This document shows, piece by piece, positions 42,118-55,400 of a stretch of 64,000 nucleotides of DNA (positions are counted from its first letter, which is position 1; each line of letters starts with the position of its first letter). The stretch lies in contig JAMPIV010019845.1 of the NCBI GenBank assembly GCA_024509875.1, forward strand, positions 372,001-436,000, read 5' to 3'. The notes under the pieces were generated by a model. The model was not told where the DNA came from. It ran no database searches and saw only the letters and a program-made list of their open reading frames with translations. This stretch comes from Oreohelix idahoensis. Taxonomy: Eukaryota > Mollusca > Gastropoda > Stylommatophora > Oreohelicidae. The position numbers were made by a program, and so were the translations under genes.

Positions 42118-43183
42118 TGTGTAAGGGATAGTACCTCACGGTGAGAGGCAGTCACTTCCTCTTTTTGAGGATGGCCTGGATCCTATTTGGTTCCCCCACT
42201 CCAGTTCAGCTCACGTATGGCTCCTCGAGTCTGCTTGTGTACGGCAGCGCCACCCCCCGGGCAACGGCTTTGACTGGCCGGCAGAACTACGTGACTAAAT
42301 TGAAAAAGGGAGGTCCCGCTTAAACAGTACACACAACTGCTGGCCGAACGGGCGGATGATCAATAATATTTTGACAACGGCTTCTAGGGCAGGAGTTGGA
42401 AAGGCCTGGTATCGGGCTGAGGGCGCACCATGGACTGTAATGGTATGCGGCCAGAACCATCCAGAAAGCAATGGCAAACTACTGGATGTACAATGCCAAG
42501 AAATCCATAATGGCTAATCTGAATATTGACAACAGACAAAGTAAAGACCAAATCAGAAATTGAAATTGATAACGAAGAACTGGAAAGTGTTAATGAATTT
42601 GAATACTTAGGATCAATCATCAACAGCTCTGGCGACTGTGCAGTAGAAATTAAAAGAAGACTTGCAATTGCTTCACATAAACTAATACAGATGAAAAACC
42701 TATGGCAAGGCACAAGCAAAGAAACAAAGTTACAACTGATCAGAGCATGTATATTCCCAGTAGCAACATACGGCTGCGAGACTTGGACACTCAATAAAAC
42801 AGTTGCAAAAAGATTACATCATTCGAAATGAAATGCTACAGAAGGATGTTGAGAATACCCTGGACAGAAAAAAAGACCAACAGAGAAGTACTGCACTCAC
42901 TAAACGCACAGGAACATTGGCTCCTAAATACCATCGCAATAAGGAAGCTGAAATTTTTCGGTCATATAAAAAGACATAATAGTCTGGAAAAAACAGTTAT
43001 GGAATGCATGGTCACTGGAAAAGGGGGAAGGGGTCGACCTAGGTGACGGTGGACCCAGGACATCACAGAGAGTCTGAACTTGTCTTTGGCTGATGCAGGT
43101 CGACTTGCCCAGAATCGTGATGCGTTCAGAGCAGCTGTAATGGAGACAACGTTCTGGAAAGAATACGTCACATGATGATGACC
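42095..43183 (+). mobile_element. Internally deleted LINE inserted in gypsy element 2, with TSD
   Basis: It is bounded by AAATCTGG (42087-42094 and 43184-43191). It starts with a G-run and GTGTAAGGGATAGTACCTC, similar to the start of the LINE at 57430. A ~300-bp 5' part follows, with CAACGGCTTTGACTGGCCGG. The C-terminal part of RT follows: 'NEFEYLGSIINSSGDCAVEI', 'VATYGCETWTL', 'YRRMLRIPWTEKKTNREVL' and 'RKLKFFGHIKRHNSLEKTVM', then a GKGGRGRPR-type block, ending in an (ATG)n tail. The endonuclease and catalytic RT are deleted, although both element ends are kept. A frameshift lies near 42830. Confidence 0.8.
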
Positions 43184-43191
43184 AAATCTGG

Positions 43192-44842
43192 AGAATCATC
43201 TTTGTCTTCACTTCGTCTCAGTTCGTTGCCAGTGACTCTAATGCTCGGACTCGCTCTATCTGTTCGTTGGATGACATATGGACCTCCTGTCATTGTGGGA
43301 GCACGAACAACAATGTACTCCTCTTCTGACCACATGTCACGCATTTTGGATCTCTCATCGTAGTGCATTTTCTTCTTCACCAATTCTCCCACCTGTAGTG
43401 GAATAGAACACGACAACTTGTCACATCTCTCTTTCCTGACCGTAGCCAACCTCTGTAACGGTGCCTCTGCTCTTACGTGCGCCTCTCGTAGCCTGGAAAC
43501 GTGTCCCTCAACGTGTTTTAGATGAGTCCCATCCTCTAAATGTCGACCACTTTTCTTGGCGCCCCTAGGGTGACAGTTTTCTCGGCCATCTCTTGGCTTG
43601 CACCGTGACGGCAACCTTAAGGCGTCGGTACGCCTAGAGAGAGCGCTCTTTGAGGGACAAAGCGATATCAAATGGCCTGGGGACTTACACTGAAAACATC
43701 GCTTCGGAAGCGGGCCCTGAGGACACTTGGCTGCCATGTGGTCTGAAAAGTCTCCACAATTGTAGCATCTTATTTTCCTAGGCTTCCTTTGTGCCCTGGG
43801 TCGCCTCCTGCTACCCTTACATTCCTGGCCGCCTTTGACTTTCTTTCCTGCTTTCATTACATCACATCCCGGTCGGACACTACCCATCTTTGTCTCTGAG
43901 TCATTCTGCTCCCCTTCTGTGACCTGACTCCCAGCCGCAGAGGGGTCTAGTTTAGTGCCTGTGGGCATCGATTCTGTACGTGGCCTAGTCCTCTGCATCT
44001 AAAACAGCGAACTGTCCTGGTACGTCTCCCATGCTCCTGAGACATCGCATCAATTTTAGCCTCTAATTGAGCCACCTGTGCTCTCAGCCGCTCCACTTCT
44101 GCGTTTAATGCATGTGTATCTGGTACCGTCTCTGTATTTACTACTTCGACACTGGCAACACCTGCCCCGGAAGCGGGTTCGGTCTCTAAAAATCGTAGGG
44201 CATAGTCTCTCACGGACATGAACGATGCTGTAGGTTCTTTAATGATCATTTCCTTTGCGAGCTTTCTTAGCAGATCATCTCTCAGACAAGCAGCAAACTG
44301 GTCCCGAAGGATGGATGGCTCCAAAGGAGTGACATCATTCTGGTTTTGTGCTCTTACAGCACTTTCGAATACTGTACCTTGTGGATGCGATGGGAGAATT
44401 CCCAAAGAGACTCCCTTGCACCTTGCCGGGTAGAGTAAAAAGTGGCCATTAGCTCTGGAATGCTTCGATGCTCCCCATACACCCTAAGAATGGAATGTAG
44501 CATTGCTTCCGAGTCATCGTCATCAGCCTGAATCCTCAGCTCCCTGCGGACACTTGGGGTCACACTGTCAAGAATAACATCTGCCTGGTCCTCTTTACTT
44601 ATCATCCCTACTCTCCAGGCAGCTCTCACCTCTCTGACACATTCCCCAGCCGTAGGGCCTGTGCGCTCCCCAAAGCACCGCACTTTCTTGTGGGTAGGTA
44701 CCATGATGTACCGCACTCGCCCTGGTTGACGCTCTAGTTCCACTACAGGGTCATCCACATCTTCGTTATCCAATCCACTAGCAGCACGTGTGCTGTGTGC
44801 CACCATCTTGTTGCTAGTAGAGTTGACTAGGTATAATGACAA
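43192..44842 (-). pseudogene. gag: gypsy element 2 gag fused to integrase C-terminal domain
   Basis: Three overlapping frames together cover a Gag-like protein: 44842-44354 ('SVTPSVRRELRIQADDDDSE'), 44405-43947 ('FAACLRDDLLRKLAKEMI', a Leu/Glu coiled coil, and the knuckle 'CFRCRGLGHVQNRC'), and 43998-43192 with 'CYNCGDFSDHMAAKC' (CX2CX5HX4C) and 'CFQCKSPGHLISLC'. Frameshifts lie near 44390 and 43970. The last frame runs on into 'MHYDERSKMRDMWSEEEYIV' and 'GGPYVIQRTD', which is the C-terminal end of a gypsy integrase. Everything between gag and the end of integrase has been deleted. Its end is set by the LINE insertion. Confidence 0.78.
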
Positions 44843-44946
44843 GCTGGATGATCCTGTTCCCTGCCTTGCACTGAACTGGGTGTTCTACTGTTTCGGCTGT
44901 TGTTACTCTGATTACTGAAGAGTTGCTTCACTGCGTGCTGTCTGTC

Positions 44947-44965
44947 AATCCTGCCGACGACGCCA
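44947..44965 (-). promoter_or_regulatory. Primer-binding site of gypsy element 2 (tRNA-Ser-like)
   Basis: Four bases inside the 5' LTR the minus strand reads TGGCGTCGTCGGCAGGATT. Its complement, ending in CCA, matches the 3' end of eukaryotic tRNA-Ser as I remember it (AATCCTGCCGAC-ACGCCA). Confidence 0.75.
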
Positions 44966-44969
44966 CTTG

Positions 44970-45466
44970 TGACAGGGGCTAGGTGTGGTTGAGGCGAACG
45001 TAAGTCGATGTGGCTACCTCACACCCAAGACCCATGCACTAAGAAAATTTTATTAAGGGTCGTTTGACAGGGGTTGCAATTATTGGTTGCTTGCAACCCT
45101 CTCAGCAGCAGACTTAGCAATTCAAGTAACACAAAGCCTTATACAGATCAACATTTAATACTACCGAACACTCAGACAGTGTTCGTAGACTTTAAGTCCT
45201 AGGCATGTTCTTGAACTAGACTTCAGCTCTCAAAGCTTGTTCTCTCTCCGCCACAGGCGATCAGAATCATAGAGAATTTAAACTGACGCGATAGCCTAGA
45301 CGCTTCTCTTCTCTGATTGGCTGCTACTCCATCAGCGACAATACTAATGTTCTATTTTTAGATGTAACCTAAAATGGCTGCCACATGCTATTGTTGTGGT
45401 AGAAGGTACAGAACAACCGACAAAATGGCGATGGACAACAGACGAGATGACGATGGCGCTGTCACA
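44970..45466 (-). repeat. 5' LTR of gypsy element 2
   Basis: 497-bp copy of 41383-41878 with the same TGACAGGGG...GCTGTCACA ends. It is followed by ACATACATACATA and a (TA)n tract. Confidence 0.93.
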
Positions 45467-45467
45467 C

Positions 45468-45577
<110 letters not shown>

Positions 45578-45666
45578 CACCCCTCGTGTGCCGACGGTCA
45601 AGATAATATGGGCCTAACACCATATTCCCAATATGCCTAAATGGGCGTGTAACGGGTTCCTTTACC

Positions 45667-46575
<909 letters not shown>

Positions 46576-47219
46576 ATATTCTGGCTCATACGTTTGCTTT
46601 CATACATATAAAAAAACTGGAGTGACTTTGATTGTTTAGTTTTAAAACAACAGGGAACAATTTTAATAATTAATTAGTCTAACAGTTAAAATAAATATGG
46701 AAAGATTGGTGACATTTTGCTGTAAATACAAGTTTTCGTCACTGAGACGTACGTGAGGATTTATCAAAGTCCGTTTTGCTGGTGCCTTTTTATACGCACA
46801 AAACTTTTATAAGGGAGTCCTGCAGCTGTGGTTTTCGTCACTTCTTGGTGATGAGTGTACTTCTCTCACACGAGTGGCGTAGTAACTTCAGTACTTCGGA
46901 CCGTCTGATAACTTGTAACCACGTACTTTGGAAAAATAGACAAACAAATGCCTCTGCTAAGTACACTGAGTTGGAAGCTTAACAGGCGCATCCTCTCGCT
47001 GTCCACCCATCAATGTTAATCTCTCAGAAGAATTAAATTCTTGAGTTCACAACGTAGCTCAAGAAAGATGATTAATATTCACCAATATTCCTCTGGGTAT
47101 TAACTGGGAAAATGTGTCTGGACAGCGCGAATAATGATTTGTGCCTGAACTAACATTAACACGCTACATATATCTCACAAAATGATATGATACATTTGAG
47201 GCACATGTGATGTAATCAT
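46576..47219. other. No recognised feature
   Basis: Unassigned AT-rich sequence. I see nothing that supports a gene. Confidence 0.4.
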
Positions 47220-47480
47220 CACTCATCATTGCTCCAGTCGGAGTCTGTGGTCACCTCTGCTGTCGGGGTTTCCGCACGACTAGCTAGAAACAATCACCAG
47301 CGCTTGCTTTAGTGGTTTATGAATATACTATTTTCGTATGTTGAGGTTGCCAGTCTCATATATAACCACTTAGCAAGAAAACATGTTAATTCACATTTCT
47401 AAAAGAAATGTTCACAACTTGCCCCAAATTTTTGGGTTATACACAATCTCCTCGCACAGGTTTCGGATGGACAATCAATT
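47220..47480 (+). repeat. Degenerate LTR-A fragment (tentative)
   Basis: Words parallel LTR-A 16330-16560, for example AGAAACAATCACCAGCGCTT, 'GTATGTTGAGGTTGCCAGTC' and AATTCACATTTCTAAAAG. Similarity fades outside this interval. Confidence 0.5.
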
Positions 47481-48514
47481 GGTCTAGGAAAGTATAGTAA
47501 TTCATTCTTATGACGGGTGTTCTGCGATACGCTTGGTCTGGGAAACTGTAATAATTCCTCTTTGACGGGTGATCCAATTCCTTTAGGTGTTCACTCTGTA
47601 TTTAAAGTCCTGGCCCCTTAAGTTTACAGTCTTGTATTTATAAAGGCGGGCTTACTTTTTAAGGTTTTAAGTTTCCCAAATACTTCGATCTGTCACTTAC
47701 AAATATGGAATTCTAGGTCCAATCCTTCTGTTTCTGGCTTTTTGGGAGTTACTCGTTTTAAGTTGCGAAGCTGTCTGTTCTATGTCTCTGAGTTCGCTAG
47801 ATTTTATTTTCAGTTTCCAGTTCACATCACAGATTATACTTCCCGACAAACTTGCCAATGAGATTCATTGTATATTCCGGCTCTCACTTCAATCCAATCG
47901 TAAGCCCTTTTTCGCACTACGTGGGTTGGGGTGTTTAAATTCAAAATATCCCCCACGTGTTAAAAATATTAAATTTAATATCCAACGCGTGACCTCTTTA
48001 TAATAAGACGTAATATTTCCGGTGACATCTTGTGCACTCTCACAAACAAATGTGTGAACATGCTTGCCTGGCGTAATGTCTGAGGAGTGGTAAAGCAAAC
48101 ATGTAAGAGATAAAGATAGTCCCATAGCAGATACTTCCGTAGGAAAGTGGAGTGTTAGAGACTTCACCCTACTAGATTCAGCATAAAGCAAAATAATGAA
48201 TGAAAGAGCAAACAAATTGCCAAATAATAAGCGATCGGAGAGAAAAATGAAGAAGAAATGATACTGCCGGAGGGCTGAAGGTGTGAGAGATCCCACAAAA
48301 GACCCTGTTCAGACGTTCTGTGACAACCTCACATATATGGCCTGTACTAGTTGTGGCTATATTATGTCGAGATTGACTTGGTCTTTGAGTTAAATTATTT
48401 GTTGCTATATACATTGCGGTAGCGCATTTAACCCGTCTACAAGAAATCTGAGGTCATTTGCGTGCATGCAAAACCCGGTTCAACCCCCACGTGGGTTAGG
48501 ATGTGGATATATAT
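47481..48514. other. No recognised gene
   Basis: Unassigned. The minus-strand frame at 47889-48296 (135 codons) has no family resemblance. A single unit of the 33-bp repeat type occurs near 48455-48500 (GCATGCAAAACCCGGTTCAA). Confidence 0.4.
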
Positions 48515-49175
48515 ATTGTTCCACAAGCTGGAACAGACAAATGCATTTACATATCTAGACAGCATAGAAACACTAGACGGCGGACAAGCAAAGACATCAA
48601 TAAAGCATGAATAAATCCAAAACAACCTTTGCTAACCTAAATAACATATGGAAATCATCTCAGTAGAGCACAAATCCCAAATTAAGATTATACGAGAGTT
48701 GCGTACTTTCTGTACTTATGGACGGTCCAGATTTTGCTGGAAAACAACAGAAAGGAAAATGGCCAAATTATCCTCTTTCCACACTTGTTTAAGGAAAATT
48801 CTTCGAATTATTTTGGCCAAATACCATCTCCAACCAGGAACTGCTTACACGGTGCAGTCACAAAGAAATGCACACCATCATTACGGGTAATGCTAGAACT
48901 GGGTTGCCACGTCACCAGAAGAGACAGCGACACATTGCAAGAACTGCTACGCTATGACCCCAAAAGGACAGCGAGAGAGAGGCAGACCAAAGACAACCTG
49001 GCGGAGAACTGTGGAAGCCAAGATACAAAGCATGAACCGGAGCTGGGCTTGTATGAAGGGTGGCCACCGACTGAACAAAGCAGGGACAGTTTGTTGCTGC
49101 CCTACATGACGCTACTTGGCGTGATGGCCACTGGCTGCTTTGTCAGTCAGGGGCTAAAGATACAAGAAGAAGACG
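48515..49175 (+). pseudogene. LINE 3' coding remnant
   Basis: The plus strand reads 'TNAFTYLDSIETLDGGQAKT', then 'FHTCLRKILRI', then in another frame an RTVEAEIQSMNRSW-like block and a short GATACAAGAAGAAGA tail. This is the region after the catalytic box to the end of ORF2. At least three frameshifts or stops occur. No FADD box. Confidence 0.7.
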
Positions 49176-49236
49176 ATAGACTGACCGGTCGCCATTGTAA
49201 CGCTTTTGTTTTTTTTACCAGTGTATAAGAAATGGG

Positions 49237-50122
49237 AGGTCATTCTCGTGCATGATATACCTGGTTCAACCCTAGGTGGCGTGCATGATACACCTGGTTC
49301 AACCATAGGTGGTGTGCATGATACACCTGGTTCAACCCTAGGTGGTGTGCATGATTTAACTGGTTCAACCCTAGGTGGTGTGCATGATTTACCTGGTTCA
49401 ACCCTAGGTGGTGTGCATGATACACCTGGTTCAACCATGAGTGGTGTGCATGATATACCTGGTTTTACCCTACATTGTGTTATGATATACCTGGTTCAAC
49501 CCTACATGGCGTGCGTGATATACCTGGTTCAACCATGCATGTCGTGCATGATATACCTTGTTCAACCCTAAGTGGCATGCATGATGCACCTGGTTCAACC
49601 CTAAGTGGCGTGCATGATATACCTGGTTCAACCCTAAGTGGCATGCAGAATGTACCTGGTTAAACCCCACCTGGCAGGCATGAAATATCATGTTCAACCC
49701 TAAATGGCGTTCATCAAATACCTGGTTCAACCCTGAGTGGTGTGCATGACATACCTGGTTCAACCATAAGTGACATGCATGATATACCTGGATCAATCTT
49801 AAGTGTCGTGCATGATATACCTGGTTTAACCCTAAGTACCGTGCATGATATACGTGGTTCAACCACACGTGGCGCACATGATATGCCTGGTTCAACCCTA
49901 AGTGGTGTGCACGATGTACCTGGTTTAACCCTTAGTGGCGTGCATGGTATTCCTCGGTCAACCCTAGGTGGCGTGCATGGTATACTTGGTTCAACCCTAA
50001 GTGACGTGCATGGTATACCTGGTTCAACCCTAAGTGGTGTGCATAATATACCTGGTTCAACCCTAAGCGGCGTGCATGATATACCTGGTTCAACCAAACG
50101 TGGCGTGCATGATATACCTGGT
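49237..50122. repeat. 33-bp minisatellite array, ~27 units
   Basis: The unit contains GTGCATGATATACCTGGTTC then AACCCTA(A/G)GTGGC. Because the period is 33 bp, open frames run along both strands as 11-residue repeats such as 'VHDIPGSTLSG'. These ORFs have the composition of the repeat only. A second array lies at 60822-61102, across gypsy element 3. Confidence 0.93.
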
Positions 50123-51109
50123 TGTTGCTGTCACTTTCAATGGAGTTTCAAACATCGATCTATTGGTCGTATATTTTTTCATCCTAGTTAGGTGAATAAT
50201 TGGGTCTTTGCTTGCGATGTCAGGTTGATTTGGGGTTATCTCCCTTTTGGGTCATTGTGTTAAGTTCAAAGGTAAAACAGTTCGGGTGTGCCTTGCGCAG
50301 GTTTTTTAAGCGCGAAGTAGAGTTAGACTTCCGGCAAGCCGTGAGGTGTCCTGGTTTCTGAAGGGACGAGAGTCCATTGTGTTTTCCGGGAAAATCTTCG
50401 AAGTGACTGCGATGGCAGTTTTCCCCAGTGAATCTCTGTGCGTTGGAATGACAGCAGAGTTCCTTGTTAGGTTCTGTGGATTCGGTTACAGGTAATACCG
50501 ACTTTTTCCATTATTACGCTTTCGGTGGCAGAACATGTTAGAAGATTACCTAGTCTGTGAACCGCAGCTCACCGGTCCTCCATTTCAGAACTTATATGTT
50601 GTGCTCAAGGTAGCCATCCAAGACTATTAGTCTTCATACCATCCAGAAATCCAGTGACGAAGTTATATTGTGGGAGCCGCAGATTGGCGGCATATTTATG
50701 TCCACATAAGCATTACTGCAGGGTTGATGGTAACCTGCTTATCAGCAGTACACAGCCGACGTCAGAACGAGGCCTGTGTTTTCGGCTATTATACTACAGC
50801 CTGATAATGTGCAATTGGCGGGGGATGCCAAGTTGTACCTATGTGTCAAGGTGATTAAGGTATCTGACGCGTTTAGTCAGAGATACCAAGGCGGCATTTT
50901 TGAACTGTCATTGAATAACATTATTATTGACCATGCACGAATATTGGAATGTTTACCAGCCCTTTTGAACGCCTGATGTATTATTATTATCGATTTCCGG
51001 TCAGCATGACCTTGTTTACAATGACTGTTCCTGTTGATGCTACTATGTGTGTTATCGTCAATAAATGTTTTGAAACGTGCCTGCAGTGTTCAAGCATCCT
51101 TGACTACTG
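50123..51109 (+). repeat. 5' LTR of gypsy element 3
   Basis: 987 bp, beginning TGTTGCTGTCACTTTCAATG and ending CATCCTTGACTACTG. A polyadenylation signal AATAAA lies at 51060-51065, about 45 bases before the end. The small ORFs inside it occur identically in the 3' LTR and are not called. Confidence 0.94.
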
Positions 51110-52430
51110 TGGGTTTAAGCTGGACAGAGCAAGAAATTAACATTTCCGTGGACTTATGCTACATTTATTATGCCTCCAGTGTTGTCCAGAAATTTACATT
51201 TCTACATGTGCTACATGTCATGAGGAACAAAGTGGACAACTGAGAATAACACACATACTCTATGCTTTCAAGTTTTGTCTACATAGGACAGAAATAGGTC
51301 ATCAACTGTTGACCCAGATAAACAGTGCGAGCATTTATGTTATAATGCTACATAAACCACAACAGGACAAGTACTGAAGTTAACATCTAGGCATTTGCTA
51401 CGTGGACCACAACTGCAAGTCAAGTCCCTTACAGTAAACGGTACACGTTTCAGTCAACAACAGACTTTTCTACGCCCGAGCATTCAAGTTACATTGTTCG
51501 AGGTCAAGTTCCTGTTTGTAAACAGTACATGAAATTGTAAACATTCGATGTGCAAGACTCAAGATACGAGAAGGTCATAGTAACTTTTGTTCGTGAATAC
51601 CACTTTATGCTACAGTGGATTTGACATTCAGTGCGCGCTTGACATTTTGTTACTGTGTTCGCAAGGAGCAAGTTAGTTACTGTAATATCATGTGTGACTA
51701 AGCTTTTTTTTTTGCAACACATTCTATTGCTATTTATGTTACTTGTACTATTGTTGTGTATTTTTCTAGTGTTTTTCAGCGGGCTGGTTGGGTAAAGGTG
51801 ACTCCTTTAGATAAATACCACGTAATAGAGGTTATCTATTGAGAGCGTGTCGTTAGGGACTGCAAATTTCCTTAATTGGGATTTGCGAGCGACAATTGTT
51901 GCTATTTACGTTAGCTGTGACGACATGAGTTAGTGTTGTTTTCGTTATTTTTTTTCATTCTTTGATTTTTCGATTTGTTTTGTTTGTATCTGTAGGTCTC
52001 TTCTTCCTTTCGTTTATTTCTTTACAACTTTTTGTTTATAACAGTGTTGCTATTTGTCTTGTTTACTTTTCGCGGTTATCATTACACATTTGTGTAACAT
52101 TTTTTTTACTTTTTGCTGTATTGTTTATTTGACTTCCGCGAACGTTTTTGGTCATTGTTCTGTATTTTTGTCTTTGTATTTATGATTGTACTACATTATT
52201 GTCATACACAGTCTACATACATACACTTGGTCATGTATTATTATTATTGATAAGGTATACTCTTCATATAGAGATTGTTAATAAAATATTATTATATGAG
52301 ATATTTATACAAGTTCTTTGCTAAAAGACTTGTTGTCCACAAAGATTGAGACAAGGTAAAATATATATGCAAGTTCTTTTAAAGAAGAAAAAAAAGACTT
52401 GTGCCCACAGTGATTGGGATATAAAGGTAA
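51110..52430 (+). other. 5' leader of gypsy element 3
   Basis: Non-coding 1.3 kb between LTR and gag. The first bases, TGGGTTTAAGCTGG, are in the position of a primer-binding site but do not resemble a tRNA end that I recognise. Near 52310-52430 two imperfect copies of a ~55-base segment occur (GCAAGTTCTTT...GACTTGT...CACA.AGATTG). No start codon in frame with gag lies between the stop at 52428 and 52488. Confidence 0.6.
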
Positions 52431-52487
52431 TTTACTCAAGCTGCTGCTGAGGAGAGAAAAGCCCAAGCTGATGAGAGAAAATTCCAG

Positions 52488-55400
52488 ATGGAAATGGAGG
52501 AGAGTAAACTTCAAGCTGCTGCTGAGGAGAAAAAACTCCAACTTCAAGCTGCTGCTGAGGCTGAAATTAGAAAAATGGAACATGAGGAAAGACTCGCAAC
52601 TTTGGAGTTAGAGAAATTGAAATTGGCGAGTCCAGGTGCTCATCAAACAACTTCGAGTACGACAAAGGAGTTTGTAAGTAGGATCAAACTACCTCATTTC
52701 AATCCTTCAAAGGATGACGTAGCAGATTATCTAGATAGATTCCAATTTTTATGCGATACGCATAACATAAAAAAGGAAAAATATGTTGAACAACTGATGG
52801 AATTTTTTACAGGTGACACAGTGACTACTCTTATGACAATAGACGAACATGACAGGACTAATTATGATGTTGTCAGAGCAGCACTGCTAAAAAAATATCA
52901 GCTGAAAGAAGAAGATTATCGTCTTCGTTTTAGGACAATGTTGCCAGAAAATGGAGTAGATTTCTCTGAGTTTGTTACAAAAATACGTCGTACATTCACA
53001 CGATGGGTTGAGTTGTCTCACACGGAGAAAACATATGAAGGCCTAATGGACTTATTACTTAGAGACAAGGTTTTGTCATCAGTTAATGATTCTTTCCTTG
53101 CATTTCTTCATGAGCGTAAACCCAAAAACTTAAAAGACATGGAGGAATACTGTTGCCAGTACGCCACCGCGCATCCCCATGCTACAGTTAGCAATTCTAA
53201 AGTGAAAGAAGGGTTGCCAGCTGCTTCGGCAGCACCATATGGCCCTAATTTCAATAAAAAATTTCAGGGTGCTCAACAAAACTGGAATAGGAGAAGTAAT
53301 CAGAATTACATTCATAAGCAGAGTAATCCAACACATGATGGTTCTTCGTCTAAGAACTGGAGACAAGATGGTAGTTCTCGTAATTTTAATGGTAATAATC
53401 TTAGACACTTTCGCAAGGGTTATCGCAATAATAACCATTCGAGCTTTCGAGATAACCATTCTCGACGTCAAGATTATGACGATGGTGAATTTAGAAACCG
53501 GGATTCAAACCGGAATGATGATTACAATAGGCAATATGATAACAATTACAGGGGAAATGATAATCGAGGCAATTACAGGGGAAATGATAATCGAGGCAGA
53601 CCTAGATTTAACAAAAAAAGACCTTTCCAACAGGCAAACTCTGCACAACAAGAGTTTGATGGAGCCTGTAATACAGTAAATGATAGTGGTAACTCTAGGG
53701 CTATCACTGGTTGTGCTTTCGATTTTGGGAGAGCAACTGAATGCCCCCAATGCTTAACATTGTTCGACTCATCGACTGTATCTACTCTAAGTTGTGGTCA
53801 CCCTCTTCCTGCTCTACCTGCTACAGTTGCGCATGATGGGAGAGGATCTCTCATCTTACATAAAGGTCTAATAAATGGTAGGCTAGTCTCAGTACTTTTC
53901 GATTCGGGATGTACTACCGTCGGGGTTAGGGAGTCTCTGATAGATCCTTGCTGTGCCACTGGAAAAACAATCAAATGTGTTACATTTGGTGGTACTATGG
54001 AAAGTTATCCTACTGCTATTATTAGGATTGACACTCCCTTCTTTATAGGAGATGTCCATGCATGTCTTCTTCCTAATCCTATTGCGGATCTTATAATCGG
54101 TCGTATTCATGGGGTTAAGGAATGCACCCCGCAACAAATTTCTAGTTGGGAAGAACGAAACATTCAAGCGGTCAATGCAGTGGTGACAAGAGCTCAAGCT
54201 CTTAATCTCCCAACTTCATCTGATGATAGTAATGGAGTTGATAGCCAAGACGAGCACTTGGTGATTTCCCATGACTCGTTTGTTAAATGGCAAGAAGAGG
54301 ATCCGTCTTTGAAGAAATTCTTCCTTCTTGCTAAGAAAGGGGATCCCAATCAAAATACGAATCACAAATCGTATATTACTATGAAGAATGGTATATTGGT
54401 ACGGATGGTACAACACTCGGATAAGTCTATGCACTCGCAAATTCTTGTGCCGAAGTGTATGAGAGCCTTAATTCTTCAGCATGCACACGATTCTCAGTGT
54501 GCTGGACATATGGGTTTTTCCAGAACTAAAACTAGAGTCCTTGCGTCTTTCTTTTGGCCATTTGTTAATAAAGACATACGAATTTATTGCCGATCTTGCA
54601 AAATTTGTCAAGAGGTCAAGTCTAGAGGTCCGAGACATGCTGCTCCTATTCAGGCTGCAGATATTCCGATTCGGCCGTTTCAGAAAATGGCTATAGATAT
54701 CATTGGTCCGTTCAAGATTAAGTCAGCCAGAGGACACCAATTTATCCTCACTTGCGTGGACATGTGCACGCGTTGGCCAGAGGCTATTCCTCTGAAGAGC
54801 ATATCAACTGTCGATATCGCTGATGCTCTTTGGCTCATATTTTCTCGTCTGGGATTCCCCGGAGAAATACTGTCGGACCACGGCACTCAGTTAATTTCGG
54901 ACGTTATGTCTCAGGTAATGGCTACGCTGGACATTAAAAGGTCTCTCAGTAGTGTTTATCATCCAATGTCCAATGGGTTGGTAGAACGTCTTAACAGGAC
55001 ACTAAAGAACTTACTTGGCAAGATAACGGAGGATCATCCTGAAGATTGGGACAGGGTCTTACCTGCAGCTCTCTTTGCCTATAGAGAGGTTCCCAACGAG
55101 CATACATGGTTTTCTCCTTTCGAACTTGTCTTTGGCGCGCAACCGCGCGGTCTGATGTCCTTGTTACACTATTTGATAACTTCCGATAATATTGACGATG
55201 ATACACAATCGTCATATGAATATGTTATTGCTCTTAGGGAAAAAATTATCGAATCGTGCAGATTAGCAACTTCATCTTCCGAATTTGCGAAAGAAAAAGC
55301 TAGGCGATTTGCTAACAAGAAAAGGCGCCTACGTCAACTTTGTCCTGGAGACAAAGCGTTTGTCTTACTTTCCTCAAGAGAGAATAGACTTCTCATTTCA

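Noticed and set aside
47889..48296. 135-codon minus-strand ORF
   Set aside because: No family resemblance, no conserved motif, and length within what chance allows in this composition.
49237..50122. Possible CRISPR-like array
   Set aside because: Units are contiguous with no unique spacers, and the context is eukaryotic transposons.
49154..50191. Long ORFs on both strands with 11-residue repeats
   Set aside because: The 33-bp repeat period is a multiple of three, so frames stay open by construction. No start context, signal or family resemblance supports a protein.
50654..51377. Small ORFs in the LTR and leader of gypsy element 3, repeated at 60201-60883
   Set aside because: LTR duplication explains the repeat, and no protein family is recognisable.
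53130..53750. Overlapping frames within the gag part of element 3
   Set aside because: They are shadows of the 1530-codon frame in a low-complexity Asn/Arg-rich stretch.
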